Shown: positions 12,613 through 24,611 of the stretch, in pieces
Layout: every line of letters starts with the position of its first letter
Position numbering within the stretch: position 1 is the stretch's first letter
Source of the DNA: Cocos nucifera
Lineage: Eukaryota > Streptophyta > Magnoliopsida > Arecales > Arecaceae
NCBI GenBank assembly: GCA_006176705.1
Contig: QRFJ01005989.1
Coordinates: forward strand, 1-64,000
Length of the DNA: 64,000 bases
Reading direction: 5' to 3'
Program-made: the position numbers and the translations under genes
Notes under the pieces: generated by a model
The model's input: the letters and a program-made list of their open reading frames with translations, nothing else
Databases searched by the model: none
Told to the model about the DNA's origin: nothing

Positions 12613-13324
12613 CATGAGTCCTGATATATGTTATACAATATTATTTTAGAAACTTATACATTGATCAATTTTTTTTAGAACTCTTTTCTTTGCTTATACT
12701 AAAAATTAAAAAATAAATATTACATTTTCATGTTATAAATATCCTACATATCATAATTAAATAAAATGATTATTATAGCAAAAAAAATAAGTTGCTTAAA
12801 GTTAAATTATCCGATATGCATTTTTTTCTTTGATGATGATACTATCTCATCTCTATACAATGAAAAAAAAGTTAGTTTAAAAAAATAATAATAATAAGAG
12901 AATACAAAATATAATAAATGATTAAACAAACCAAAAAAATAGATGGATGGAGTGGAAGGAGTAGATGGAGTGGAAGATTACATAAACATAGATATATTTC
13001 TTATAAGAAATCAAATATGGCTTCTCATATAATGCATTGAAAAACCTAAAAGTTACCATATTTGCATCAGCATCATTCCATTAAACTAATGAATGAATAC
13101 AAAGTATAATGAATGAATAAATAAACCAAAAAAATAAAGATATGCAACTTATCTTTCCTAACTCAATTCTCTTAGTTTCTTCTTGAGCAAAATGATGAAA
13201 CAACAAAAAAATAATAATTAAAAAAATAATCAATAAGAAACAACACAATTAATCCTATCTTGCTCTACTGGGTGCTCTAAAGATCATCCTTTTTGATCCT
13301 TTGAATCCTCTAATAAACTAACAA

Positions 13325-13357
<33 letters not shown>

Positions 13358-13439
13358 GAAACACTACTGCTAACTTTATCTTTGATAATTGAATTGAGAC
13401 CAAAAAAAAATAAGGGGGAAAAGCGCTGTTGCTTGGGGG
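12613..13439. other. AT-rich non-coding interior of CACTA-2 with an (AAT)n microsatellite
   Basis: No coding signal. An (AAT)n run lies at about 13326-13352. The surrounding sequence is low complexity. Confidence 0.6.
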
Positions 13440-14090
13440 AAGAACTATCTAATTGAGACTCCTGAGAATGGAAAAAGCAAGAAAAAAATATAGAAAAAAT
13501 AAAATGTAAGATCTTTTATCATAAAGATTATTTTTTTTTTCTCTTTTTTCTTTTCTAAGAGCCCCACCTTGCCCCCAAAAATCACCACCCAAAAAAAAAA
13601 TTTACCCCTAGCATGTCTCCTTCCAATAATCCCCCACATCATTATTATGAGAATAAAGCTCCATAAATCAAAAATTTTGTAGCCAACAACAAATCCTTTG
13701 TATAAAAAATCTCCAAATCCTACCAAATATCAAGCTTCTACCAAGATTAAGCTCTCAAAACCTCCGATGGACCAACTCACACCACCACAACTCTCTCAAA
13801 AGCCCAATTAGAACCTAAGAAATGCCTCTAATATCTCTCAAGTGCTCTCCTTCCCCACGGATCTCTCAAAAAGATAATGAAATGAAAAGAAAAAGGAGCA
13901 AAGAGAAAAAAATGATCATCTATGAGTAAAAAGAAAAAAAAATGATCATCTATGTGGAAAAAGGTCTTACATTGAAATTTTTTCATATTTCCTATGTTTT
14001 CATTGATTTTCCCTATGTTTTCCCATCTTTCCACTACGTCCTTAGGAGTCCCAACTAGGTGGGAGCTTGAAGCAGTCGAGGGAAGCTTAG
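13440..14090 (-). repeat. CACTA-2 5' leader segment homologous to CACTA-1
   Basis: 13690-14090 aligns in the same orientation with 23430-23830 of CACTA-1. Shared blocks include AAATCCTAC(C/A)AAATATCA, GCTTCTACC, ATGCTCTCCTTC-like, GAAAAGAAAAAG(G/A), ATGATCA(T/A)CTATGAG and GGTGGGAG(C)TTG(A/G)AGCAG. The open frames in it are low-complexity and not convincing genes. Confidence 0.7.
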
Positions 14091-14136
14091 ATGATGGTGA
14101 GAGTTTTGTGTTGGGTTTTTTTTCTTTTCTTTCTTT

Positions 14137-14568
14137 TCATTTTTTTCTCTTATTCAGAGATCTATAGGAAGGAAACCGCCTAAGGGAGATTGGAGGAGAA
14201 GTCCAACTAGTAGGAGGTGGTGAAGATCGACGAGAAGGGTGGGGAAGAAGTGGGTGTCTGCGATGGCTCAGGGATGCGAGAAGGTGGCTCAGGGTCCATG
14301 GGGTTAGGCCAGGGAGGCGGGATCGTGGGCTAGGGGAGGTGGGGCAGGGGCCGTGGGGTCGGGCCGATGACATCGGGATTGGCGAGGTTGGGATGGATGT
14401 GGGCATGGAGGGATGCGGGCTCGGGGTGGTGAAGTCGAGGGGTTTGGACATTGGCATGGCAAGAGGAGTATAAGGGGCAAGAATGGGAGAGGATGAGCAC
14501 GAAGCAAAATTTTTTTCGATTTTAAGGATTATTAGAAATGGTAAACTTACCATTGCTAATGCCATCAA
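14137..14568 (-). other. GC-rich island with a proline/serine-rich open frame
   Basis: 14160-14510 is strikingly GC-rich inside AT-rich DNA. The minus strand is open for 143 codons of Pro, Ser and Thr (PTSIPTSPIPMSSARPHGPC), and another minus frame is open for 67 codons. It sits just downstream of the 5' subterminal array of CACTA-2, where a first exon or leader would be. It may be an untranslated GC-rich leader rather than a protein; nothing ties it to a known family. Confidence 0.3.
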
Positions 14569-16441
14569 TAAAAGTATTAGCGACGGATCTCCATCATTAA
14601 AGACAAAAATCCAAAGCTAATACTTTTATCAGAAAAAAAAAAAATTTATAATTTTTATTAGCGATGGTAAATTGGCCGCCACTAATACCATCGGTAGAAG
14701 TATTTATAATAATAGCTCCATCACTAAAAATAGAGAGCCATCACTAATACTAATAATTTTAAAAAAATATTTTTAAAAAAAATTTAAATAAGTTTTTTCA
14801 AAATTATTAGCGATGGCAAATATAGTCATTGCTAATAACCATCAATAATTAATTAATTTATTTATAATTATAATTAAAAATTTTAAAAAATTTTAAATTT
14901 ATTAGTGATGACTTCTTCCATTGCTAATAGTCAGAAATCCATAGATAATATGACTATTAGTAACGATAAGAATGTAGTCACTAATTTTTAATTTTTTTTA
15001 TTTTTTTCTAAATATGATATAATTTTAAAATTTAATATCCATCTTCATCATTCATTATCTAAATAATTATCATTAGAATATTATCATAAAAAACTATCTC
15101 GATCCAATAGCCCTAGCTATAGCGATCAATAAAATTTAATTTTAATAACCACAAAAGATCACATGATGATCTAATAGATAGAGATCACTGATGGATCCAA
15201 AATCTTGCAATATGATCTTGGTTATATTTGTAGCATACTATTAAAATTTTACTTCAATTAGACATCATTATTATGGTCAATTTAGCATAAAATGATTTCG
15301 ATCGTTAAATGAAAAATGAGTGATCAAAAGGTTAAATAATATTCGATTAAGATGATTTTTTAGATAAATGATCTTTACTACTACTTTAATTATTTGTATA
15401 GTGGTGATCATAAAATCTAAATCATAAATATATGAACCAACCATGTTAAGTAGATCTTACAAAAGCACAAGTATAATTACTAAATGACTTTAAGAATGAG
15501 TATCAAGTGACATATAGTTTTAGATTATTCATGTATCCACGGTTTGAATTTTATGATCACCATCATACAAATGATCAAAATAGTAGCAATGATTATTTAT
15601 CTAAAAAATTATCTTATAATAGAATGTCATTTGGTCTTTTGATCACTTATTTTTCATTTAACGATCTAAATCATCCCATGCTAAATTGACCATGATAATG
15701 ATATCCAATTAAATTAAAATTTTAATAGTATGCTATAAATATTACTGAGATCATCATTTCAAATTTTTAGATCAATCAATAGTCTCTATCTATCAGGTCA
15801 TCATACGATTATTCATGACCATCAAATTAAATTTTATTGATCAACATAGCTAGGTCTATCAAATTGAGATTATTTTTTGTGACGATACTCTAATGATAAT
15901 TATTGAGATAATGAATGATGAAGATAGACTTTAAATTTTAAAATTATATCATATTTTAAAAAAAATTAAAAAAATTAAAATTAGCGACGATATTAGCGAT
16001 GACTTTTTTGCCATTGCTAATATAATAATGTATTGGCGACACAGTCAGATCATTAGCAATGGCCAAATCCATTGCTAATAAATTTAAAATAAAATTTAAA
16101 TTATTTTTTATTAGCGACGATAAACTATCATCTTTAATAATTATCTATCATTGCTAATAATAATAAAATCTAATTAAAAAAATAAAATTATTTAGTATTA
16201 GCGATGGCTAATTTTTTTTGCTAATACTATCACTAATAACTATAGTGATGGCATGGCCATTGCCACTGCTATTGCTAATAACTATTAGACATGATTAAGT
16301 TTTCATCATTAAAGATGTTAGTAAAAAGGTTATTAGCGACAACAGTTTTACCATCTCTAAGTCTGTTGCTAATACCTATTACTAGCGACAGTAAAATACC
16401 GTCGCTAATATCCATCACTAATACTCTATTTTCTTGTACTG
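14530..16441. repeat. CACTA-2 5' subterminal repeat array, interrupted by a foldback element
   Basis: Dense copies of TTAGCGATGG/TTAGCGACG and complements occupy 14530-15005 and 15960-16441. The block between them (15008-15957) has none and is a long inverted repeat, so it is an insertion into the array. Confidence 0.82.
15008..15957. mobile_element. Foldback (long inverted-repeat) element of about 950 bp
   Basis: The left arm 15008-15437 and right arm 15524-15957 are reverse complements at about 80 percent by eye, separated by an 86-base loop. Matching blocks include AAATATGATATAATTTTAAA, CATCATTCATTATCT, GATCAATAAAATTTAAT, AGCATACTATTAAAATTTTA, TGGTCAATTTAGCAT, ATCGTTAAATGAAAAAT and GGTGATCATAAAAT. 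The open frame at 15507-15689 is part of the right arm and not a gene. It fits a MITE or foldback transposon whose transcript would form a near-perfect hairpin. Confidence 0.85.
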
Positions 16442-17983
16442 AATCCATCAGAGATCCTTAGATTAGATAAGAAATTGCAAAAGGCTATCTTCTCTCGTGG
16501 GGATAATGCATAGGTTGCAACTGGCAATTTCAATTTACCATTTTCAATATAAGGATGAAGATTGTTTCTAATGTTCATATCTACAAGGTCAAAATGACTC
16601 TTCAATGTATCTTTTGTCTTTTCTTTTACATCCAGCACAGTTCCTAAAATGTTAGAAGAATTGTTCCTCGCAATATGCATCATATCAAGATTATTGCGTA
16701 ATTTCAGATCCTTCCAATAAGGCAATTAAAAGAATATGCTCTTCTTCCTCCAATTGTAAACATCATTAAAATCATCATGCTTATGCTTTTGATCCTTTCC
16801 AAAAGTAACTTTTTTTAACTTACACAACTAATCCAACACCCCATCACCAGTTAGTACCTTATGTGCATCTCTATATTCACATTTTCCATCAAAAGATCTT
16901 TTATTATGTCACCATGAATGATTTTTGGGTAAGAACTGATGATGTCCCATGCAATAAATCTTACTTCATATTGAAAGAGAGCGAGTGTCTTTGTGGCAAC
17001 AAGGACAAGCTAGTTTTCCTTTAATCATCCACCCAGACAAATTACCATATGTGGGAAAATCATTAATAGTCCAAAGGACAGTAGCATGTAAGTTGAAATT
17101 TTATCATATATGAGCATCATATGTCTCTACTACATCCATAACTCCTTCAACTCTTCAATTAAAGGCTATAGATATACATCAATATCATTTTAGGGGCACT
17201 TAGAACCTTGAATAAGAAGTGTGATCATAAAATAAGGATCTTTCATACACTGCTATGGAGGTAAATTATATGGAACCAACATAACTGGTCATATACTATG
17301 AGGTGTAGACATATTTCCAAATGGTTGGAAGCCATCGCTTGCAAGACCAAGCCTAACACTCTGAGGATCTGCAGAAAAGGACATGTGCTTATTATCAAAG
17401 GATTTTCAAGCGAATAAGTCGGCTGGATGTCTTAATATGCCATCATTTATCATTTTCTCCTCATGCCATCTCATGTCCATTGTAGTGATTTGAGACATAT
17501 ACAACCTTTGTAGTCTTGGTTTCAAAGAAAAATAATGCAAAATCTTTTGAGGGATATTGCATGTTCTGCCTTGGTATTTCCAGCGAGATAAGTTACATAT
17601 AGGGCATACAATTGCATTGGCATGCTCTCCCCAATATATAACATAATCATTCAAGCATGCATCTATTTTTATATATTCAAGTCCCAAATCCTGAATAAGC
17701 TTCCTAGCTTCATAAAATGAGTTTCGAACTAAGGCACCATTTGGAAGAACTTCCTTGAAAACCTTCAGCAACTTATCCATTGATGTATCACTCTAATTAT
17801 TTGAACATTTTAAATGGAGTAACTTTACCATAAAGGATAATTTGGAGATCTTGTCGCATCAAGGACTTTAAGCAACCTATAAAAGGCTGTTGCTTCTGGA
17901 TTTGGTTCTTGGGGTTCATATCCTTCATTCACGTCATCTCTTTCAACATCAGTATTCATGAAAGCACACATACATCATGAACC
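16442..17983 (-). pseudogene. TNP2-like CACTA transposase, central catalytic part
   Basis: From 17983 downward: DDVNEGYEPQEPNPEATAFY near 17930, then 17780-17406 with MDKLLKVFKEVLPNG, DLGLEYIKIDACLNDYVIYW and CPICNLSRWKYQ. Next come VRLGLASDGFQPFGNMS (about 17350-17290), TINDFPTYGNLSGW (about 17060) with CPCCHKDTRSL, and at 16725-16442 MPYWKDLKLRNNLDMMHIAR with KTKDTLKSHFDLVDMNIR. This is the Transposase_21 (TNP2) core running into DUF4218. GLASDGF and INDFPTYG hold conserved acidic residues of the family. Stops and frameshifts occur. It is cut on the left by CACTA-2 and on the right by F2-A; in both cases the frame closes up when the insert is removed. Confidence 0.87.
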
Positions 17984-18923
17984 TGTTGTGGTATCAACTC
18001 GCTCTAATACCAAACTATTAGGATATCAGCTACTCTGATACCGCTTGTTAAGAATCTAGTACCAAATTATTATGGCAAGAAGAAGAAAAAAATAAAATAA
18101 GAAAATAATCAAGTACGTGGATCAGTCTAAAGGCTCACCTCCACGGGGCATGCAAAGCTTCACTATGAAAGAGAAAAATAGGTACAAGAGGAGAACACCC
18201 ACTCTCAACTCACCGTACATAAATCTCTCTCAACTAGAAGCTACCCTCACAAAAACTCTCTCAGAATTTCAAGAAGATCCACAGAAACTACAAGATACTC
18301 TATCCTTACAGCCTTCTCGTTGGATGCTATGCACCTGTTGCTTCTCTCTCTCATGAGTTGCACATACTCGACGCTCTACCAAGCTCCTCTTGATGATTTT
18401 CTAAGCCTCTCTACATGCCTCTCATGCCCCAGTGCCATTTTTTTTGCTCTATAGCACCTCAGCTCTTTAAATAGGATGAAAATCCTCTTTTAAGCATTTC
18501 AAAGGAGTCCTAATAGGGCTCGTTCTCCTAATATGAGTCGAACATATCCTTGATAGAGTCTTAGAATATTTTTTGATCTTCAAATCATGACCGCAACCCT
18601 TCATGACCGCTGGATCCTGTGGTCCACATGCAACTCCTGTAGACCCCATGGATTAATCATAATCTGAGTCCAAATAAAGAAAACTCCATCATTTTCTATT
18701 CACCTCCATCGAGCCAACTCGATCAAGGGTCAAGTTGATTCGACTGCATCTCATCCAGACTCCTACTATCTGTCTGCCTAAGAGAGTTAGCTTGATTGTG
18801 GTTCGAGCTGGCTCGATCTCAATCTGAGCTAGCTCGACCGTGTATCAGAGCTGGCCTAACTACTATGTTGAAAACTGATTCTCTTCTTGTTATGGATCGA
18901 ATTTGAGACATCAAATCTTAACA
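17984..18923 (-). repeat. 3' LTR of F2-A
   Basis: On the minus strand it begins TGTTAAGATTTGATG after a purine-rich tract (GTTGAGGTGAAGAT at 18924 onward). A possible TATA (TATTTAAAGAG, minus) is at 18473-18483. 18720-18860 has several AGCTCGA/CGAGC(C/T)GGCTCGA motifs. Its end carries two primer-site-like copies, at 18001-18012 (complement TGGTATTAGAGC) and 18032-18044. Confidence 0.85.
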
Positions 18924-19165
18924 ATCTTCACCTCAACTCGACATTCGACCTCCACCTAACTTTGAGAGCTTATGATCCATCTCATCCCCATGCCCTAGGG
19001 CACACCTGCTGATCATGGATGGGCAAACATGGGAGTCAAGCTAGGCTGCTCAATTCCACCTCTATCATGGGCTGTGTCCACTTTGACCAAAGACCTGCTC
19101 GAAAAATTCTCCTACAGCAATAGGAACTTCACTCTACGACATCGCCTCTCATCCTCCTAAGTCTC

Positions 19166-20455
19166 TCATCTCATGCTTGATCCATCTCCACTTGGAGCTC
19201 CACCTTGCACTGAACTTTCTGCTAGAGAGTAATATCCTCTTATCTTCTTCTTCCCCTCTAATATCATCCTATTGCTGTGCATGATCTTCAGGATTCCATC
19301 ACCTACTACCCACCTATAGCTGTTTAAATTCAGTCTACTCAATGAGATAAGATTCCATCTGAAATTGGGTATGTATCGAACCTCCCCTAATCTCTTCATT
19401 ACACCATCATGTGTCTTCCAGCTGATTATCCTGATGCCTCTAATCACATAGCTCAATCTATCTAGTAGATAAGCAGTGCCCTCACAGCTCTCTAGGAAGT
19501 CAAACTACTCTTTTTTACAATAAATATGACATGTGCATGCAGAATCTAAAATCCACTATTGAAAAAAATTAGATACCTCATCAGATATCTTCAAGACATC
19601 ATTCTCTGACTCACTACTGGCCGTCGCTGCAGTAGCCCTCATCTGATCCTTGAGTTATGGGCAATCCTTGACTCGATGTCCCAACTCATCGCATGTATAG
19701 CATCTAATCTTGATAGGATCTCTCATCTTGGACCTAGATCATCCTTCTCACGATCCTCTATCACTCTATCTATTGCCTCCTGCACCTTCAAAAATTACCA
19801 AAGCTGAGCTACCGCCATCTAAGCTCGAAGCTGGGTTCTCCCTCTTGAGAACCTTATTCTAGAGTATCGCTATAGTGATCTCGTCCATCTTGATGGTGTT
19901 CTTTTCCATCAGAAGAGCAGTCACCAAGGATTCATATGAATAGAAGAGAAATGCTAGTAAGACCAACATCCTGATCTTCTCCTCAACTTTTTCATCAATG
20001 CTGAGGAGGTTGGTGAGGATCTTCTAGAAGTTGGATAGATGCTCCCGCACACTCTGACCTTCGTTCATATATAGTTGGTAGAACTATCTTCAAAGAAATA
20101 GCATGTTGGTGAGCAACTTCGCCATGTACAACTCCTCAAACTTCGACCATAGTACCATCAGAAAAGTCTCACCAAGTACATGGATCACCACATCATTCGC
20201 TAGGTACAAGCAGATCGTGCTCACCATCTATATCTAAATCAACTTTCAATCCTTCACCTCTATGGTGGCTGGCATCTCGTTATACAAGAGAGCATCGATC
20301 AATCCATGTTGGATGAGGACATTCTTTATTCTTGCTTGCCATAAAAAGAAATTACCCTTTCCATCGAACTAGTTGATCTCCATCTTGATTGTGCTTGTCT
20401 TCTTCATATTCTTCAATCTCTATCCAATGCTACAATCTGTGCTCCAGTACTATCT
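19166..20455 (-). pseudogene. F2-A gag and truncated protease
   Basis: Minus strand from near 20400: KMEINQFDGKGNFFLWQARI, VLIQHGLIDALL, YLANDVVIHVLGETF, KLLTNMLFL, then a zinc knuckle CYTCDELGHRVKDC near 19690 with all four ligands (CX2CX4HX4C). The protease motif WILDSACTCHIYC follows near 19550, then 19456-19166 reads SYVIRGIRIISWKTHDGVMK and VRYIPNFRWNLISLSRLN, the stretch before the integrase. Coding then ends in GGAPSGDGSS-like sequence. Stops interrupt gag. The same protein occurs in F2-B. Gag would form particles; integrase, RT and RNase H are absent. Confidence 0.82.
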
Positions 20456-20469
20456 GGCTCTGATATCAA
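20456..20469 (-). other. Primer-binding site of F2-A
   Basis: The minus strand reads TTGATATCAGAGCC directly after the LTR end, one base off the initiator tRNA-Met site TGGTATCAGAGC. Two further copies lie inside the LTR at 20488-20499 and 20516-20530. Confidence 0.75.
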
Positions 20470-20470
20470 T

Positions 20471-21405
20471 TATTATGATATCAACTCGCTCTGATACCAA
20501 ACTATTGGGATATCAGCTATTCTAATACCACTTATTAAGGATCTAGTATCAAATTATTATGGTAGAAAAAAAAATAAAATAAAAAAATAATCAAATACAT
20601 AGATCAGCCTAAAGGCTCGCCTCTATAGGGCATGCAAAGCTTTACTATGAAAGAGAAAAATAGGTACAAGAGAAAAATACCCACTTTCAACTCACTGTAC
20701 ATAAATCTCTCTCAACTAGAAGCTATCTTCATAAAAGCTCTCTCAGAATCTCAAGAAGATCCACAGAAGCTACAAGATACTCTACCCTCATAGCCTTCTC
20801 ATCGGATGCTATGCACCTGTTACTTCTCTCTTTCGTGGGCTGCACATACTCGATGCTCTGCCAAGCTTCTCTCGATGGTTGTCTGAGTTTCTCTACATGC
20901 CTCTCATATCCCATGTGCCATTTTTTTTCTCTACAGCACCTCAACCCTTTAAATAGGATAAGAATCCTCTTCTCAGTATTTCAAAGGAATCCTAACAGGG
21001 CTCGTTCTCCTAATATGAGTCGAACATGTCCTTAATGGAGTCCTGAAATATTTTTTGACCTTCGGATCATGATCATGACCCTCCATGGCTATTGGATGCT
21101 GTGGTCCACATGCAACTTCTGTAGATCCCTTGGATTAATTACAATCCAAGTCCAAATAGAGAAAACCCCATCGTGTTCTATTCGCCTCCATCGAGTCGGC
21201 TCGGTCAACGGTTGAGCTGGCTCGACTGTGTCTCATTTGGACTTCTGCTGTCTGTCAACCTAAGAGCGCCGACTCGACTGTGATTCGAGCCGGCTCGATC
21301 TCAATCTTAGCCAGCTCGATCGCGTATCAGAGCTGGCCCAACTGCTATGCTAAAAATTAATTCTTTTCTTGTTGTAGATCAAATTCGAGGCATCAAATCC
21401 TAATA
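20471..21405 (-). repeat. 5' LTR of F2-A, with two internal primer-site copies
   Basis: It pairs with 17984-18923 over its whole length. The minus-strand 3' end reads TGGTATTAGAATAGC (20516-20530), then TGGTATCAGAGC (20488-20499), then the true primer site at 20456-20469, at steps of 31 and 30 bases. Confidence 0.85.
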
Positions 21406-21740
21406 GAACTATTCCAATTAAGTCATCATAATTTGTATTTTATTCCTTATCTAAATTGCCTACACTATTAACATTGCAATCATCTAAATTTTTCTCAATT
21501 GTCTCCCCATGATAAACCCAATGTTTATAACTTTTCATAATTCCATTTTGGATCAAGTGAGCCCTCACTTCATGTTGGCCCTTAAAGACTATATTTCTAC
21601 ACTTAGTACAAGGACATCATATTCTATCACTAATAGTTAGCTAACCAAAAGCAAAGTTAAGAAATGAATAGACTGTATTTATATATTCCATACCTGCTCC
21701 GTGATTATGTTTCATCCAGTTCTTATCTAACATTATGTCC
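21406..21740 (-). pseudogene. TNP2-like CACTA transposase, N-terminal zinc-binding domain
   Basis: The minus strand from about 21735 reads MLDKNWMKHNHGAGME, then CPCTKCRNIVFKGQHEVRAH and LIQNGIMKSYKHWVYHGE, then NLDKE and NTNYDDLIG up to F2-A. This matches the Transpos_assoc domain (PF13963) at the start of TNP2 proteins: an MDKxWM opening, a CPCxxC metal site and a final HGE. A TGA or frameshift lies between the first and second blocks. Start chosen at the ATG in that opening motif. Confidence 0.82.
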
Positions 21741-24611
21741 TGCACATTATAATAGATAATAAAATAATACCAACTATAATAAAATGAGTTGTTATGGTAA
21801 AACTACAATCAGCGGGTAGCATAAGAATTAGAAAGAAAATTGAACATAGAAAATTGAGGTTCATAAGATGCTTATTTCAACAACAAATTTATAATTTAAA
21901 GCCACATATACAGTAGTTCATATTCATATTGTCAACAGAATAGAGCTCTATAAATTGAATTGAAAAGCCTTAAAAAAAATATATTCTAGCCCCACATGAG
22001 AGTTTCGAAGGGTGGAAATTAGCCTATTACAAGTCTCACACCATGGACTCAGTATCATATTCATATTATCAACAGAACAGAACTCCATCTTCTACCAAAA
22101 AAAACTTCTACCCCCCAAAAAAAAAGAACCCCATAAATTGAATCTAGAAGCCAAAAAAAAAAAAAAATATTTTGATCCTACATGAGAGTTCAAAAAGGTG
22201 GAACTTAGCTATTGCAAGTCTCACACCATGGATTTATAACGCCTTCATTTCATCAATAGAATAGAGCTCCGTAAATTGAATTGAAAAGCCTCATAAAAAA
22301 GTTATTTCAGCCCTACATGAGAGTTCAAAAGGTGAAAATTAGCCCACTGCAATTTTGACACCATGGATTCGATATCATATTCATATTACCAATCGAATAG
22401 AACTCCATCTTAGTGAGATTTGAAGACTTCACAGAGCACAAGGTAGGGATAGTATTGTTTGGTCCTCTACTGACTAAAATACTTATAATATCTGAAAAAC
22501 AATCATTTCTAGTAGCTTAATGAAGAACTAATGCATTAGATACATTGTCGTAGGCACCCAGAAAAATGTGCATTAAACTATTAACCTGAGGATAACAAAT
22601 TGCATTTCCAATGAGTGCAACCAAAGGTTCTGCACAATCACATGCCATCCTTTCTATAATATTTGAAATAGAAAAAAAAAATCATAGGGCATCTCCCAGT
22701 CAAGACGGGTTCATATGTGTCTAAAAATGAAGGGTACATTGGTGATTGTGGTTCAACAGGATATGGGTTAGGTGGAAGCATAGCGGGTGAAATTTCTATG
22801 ATCAAAGAGTTTACTTGGTTGGTCTGACAAAATAAATTTATCAGGAACATGAGACTTGGGTTGAAGAGTTATTTTTTATGGCACTACATCTTGCAAACCA
22901 CATATCCAAATTATAAATATTAAAAAGTGATAATACAAAGGCCCCTAAAAAAGTGGCAACTCTGAGATGCTCCATATGGGCAATCCCCTCAACCCATAAA
23001 TGATTCAAGCCTACCGTTTCACAATTTAGAGCCTTAGCACTCTTGTTTTATTTTTTCCTTACTTCAAATTATTTTTGCAGGGGGGAAGTACCTTACTTTC
23101 TTCCTATTTTTACTCAAAAAAAAGCTTCTACAAAAATAAAAACAACACAAAACTCCATAAATTGAACCTAGAAGCCAAAAAATTTTGTTTTGGTCCTTTT
23201 GGTCCTAAATGAGAGTTCAGAGAGGTGGAACTTAGCCTACCGCAAGTCTTGCATTGTGGATTTGGTATCATATTCATGTTATCATGAGAACACAACTCCA
23301 TAAACTAAAAGTTAGGAGCCAAAGAAAATTGGAGCTTGGAAGTCTGACACCGTGGATTTAGTATCATATTCGTATTATCATTTGAATAGAACTTCATAAA
23401 TTGAAAATAAAGGAGCCCAAGAAAAATCCTTTCAATCAAAAATCCCCAAACCCTACAAAATATCATGCTTCTACCCAAATTAGCTCTCCAAAACCTCAAG
23501 CTCACACCGCTGCAACTCACATAAAATCCCATATCCTTGACAAAATCTCCATCGAAACCTAAAAACCCCTCCAATATCCTTAGATGCTCTCCTTCTCCAT
23601 AGATCTCCAAAAAAATACAACCAAGTGAAAAGAAAAAGATGCAAAAACTAAAGAAAAATGATCAATCTATGAGGGAAAAGGTCATACCTCTGATTTTTTT
23701 CGTCTGTCCTTTGTTTCATCAATTTTTTTTATGTTTTCCATGGATTTTCCTCCATTTTTTATGTCCTTATGAGGCTTAATTAAGTGGGAGGCTTGGAGCA
23801 GCCGAATAGGGAAGACAAGGGGTCTTTGGGACTCTTTCCTATAAAACCAAAAAAAATACACAAAAATTGATTTCTTAGTAGTTAAAGAAACTTGTTTCTA
23901 TATTTTTGTTTAATTTTCATATCTTGTCCATTTTTCTTTAGTTTTTCACATCCTCAAGAGGCTCAACTATGAAAAATAATTTTGCGTTGGCTGTGCATGT
24001 ATAACTATTTAAATGGTATGAATATATTTATCCATCAACTTTAAAACATACGAGAGTTGGAGTTTATTGGTTAATTGATGATTAGACTATTAAAAAGTTT
24101 GAAATTCAAATCCTCATATTCATTTATTATATTTATTTTTTTAATAAAAATTTATACATCAACATATCCATTTTCTTTGATACTTGAAGAAATATGACTA
24201 ATGCACTTTTTTTTTATGAACCTTGATAAGACTCCTAACATTAGAAACAACTCATTTTAAAGGAAACTTTAGAATAGAGATGGCAATTGGGTCACGTCAA
24301 GTCAGATACGGATTGGAATGGATAGGTATTAGATCAAACATTTATTACTCTAAATTTGATCGTTTTATTAATTATTAAGTAGATCAAAGATTCATACTTG
24401 AACCCAATTTGTTTAATAAATAGATAAGCCAATCTAATCCATATAATTCATTTATTAAATAAGTCAAGTCATTAAATGGATTAAATAGGTTAAGTAGGTC
24501 AACCTAAATAGGTCAAAAATGTGTTAAACAGATAACATGGAACATAAAAAATAAAGGAAGATAATATGTTAAATAGGTCAAGTTAAATAGCTATTACATA
24601 TATGTAGCCAA
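21741..24611 (-). other. 5' leader of CACTA-1, non-coding with internal repeats
   Basis: No reliable coding. Repeats of CATGAGAGTT(C)AAAAGGTGGAA, CTCACACCATGGATTC and TATCATATTCATATTA with AGAGCTCCATAAATTGAA appear around 21930-22060, 22080-22230, 22260-22410 and 23150-23400. 23430-23830 matches the 5' leader of CACTA-2. 24260-24590 is made of short GGTCAA/TAAGTAGGTCAA and AATAAGTCAAGTCA words; its AGAGATGGCAATTGGGTCA start resembles a common plant MITE, but no end was found. Confidence 0.55.

Larger units (their letters stand above)
10399..16441 (-). mobile_element. CACTA-2: second CACTA element inserted in the TNP2 gene
   Basis: The element is 6.0 kb, bounded by TACTACAAAAAAACTG at the left (from 10401) and TTTTCTTGTACTG at the right, whose complement CAGTACAAGAAAA resembles CACTACAAGAAAA. 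AAT (GAAT if one more base is counted) flanks both sides at 10396-10398 and 16442-16444. Taking the element out and keeping one copy restores the host transposase as DGFSSNISRC in one frame, which fixes the boundaries within about 2 bases. Both ends carry arrays of TTAGCGATGG and its complement. Its 5' region resembles that of CACTA-1. I find no convincing transposase inside, so it is non-autonomous or decayed. Confidence 0.85.
17984..21405 (-). mobile_element. F2-A: short copia element (gag-protease only), inserted in TNP2
   Basis: LTRs lie at 17984-18923 and 20471-21405, with 1547 bases between. Flanks are GAACC (17979-17983) and GAACT (21406-21410), a 5 bp target duplication with one change. 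Removing it joins the host transposase as DDLIGMVHDVC. The internal region encodes gag and the start of protease on the minus strand and stops before integrase, RT and RNase H, so it could not move by itself. It is the same family as F2-B at 50037-53687 by LTR ends, gag and protease. Confidence 0.87.

Noticed and set aside
15507..15689. 60-codon open frame
   Set aside because: It lies within one arm of the foldback element.
24260..24590. Possible MITE or SINE starting AGAGATGGCAATTGGGTCA
   Set aside because: No terminal inverted repeat, poly-A tail or target duplication found; kept only as a remark in the CACTA-1 leader entry.
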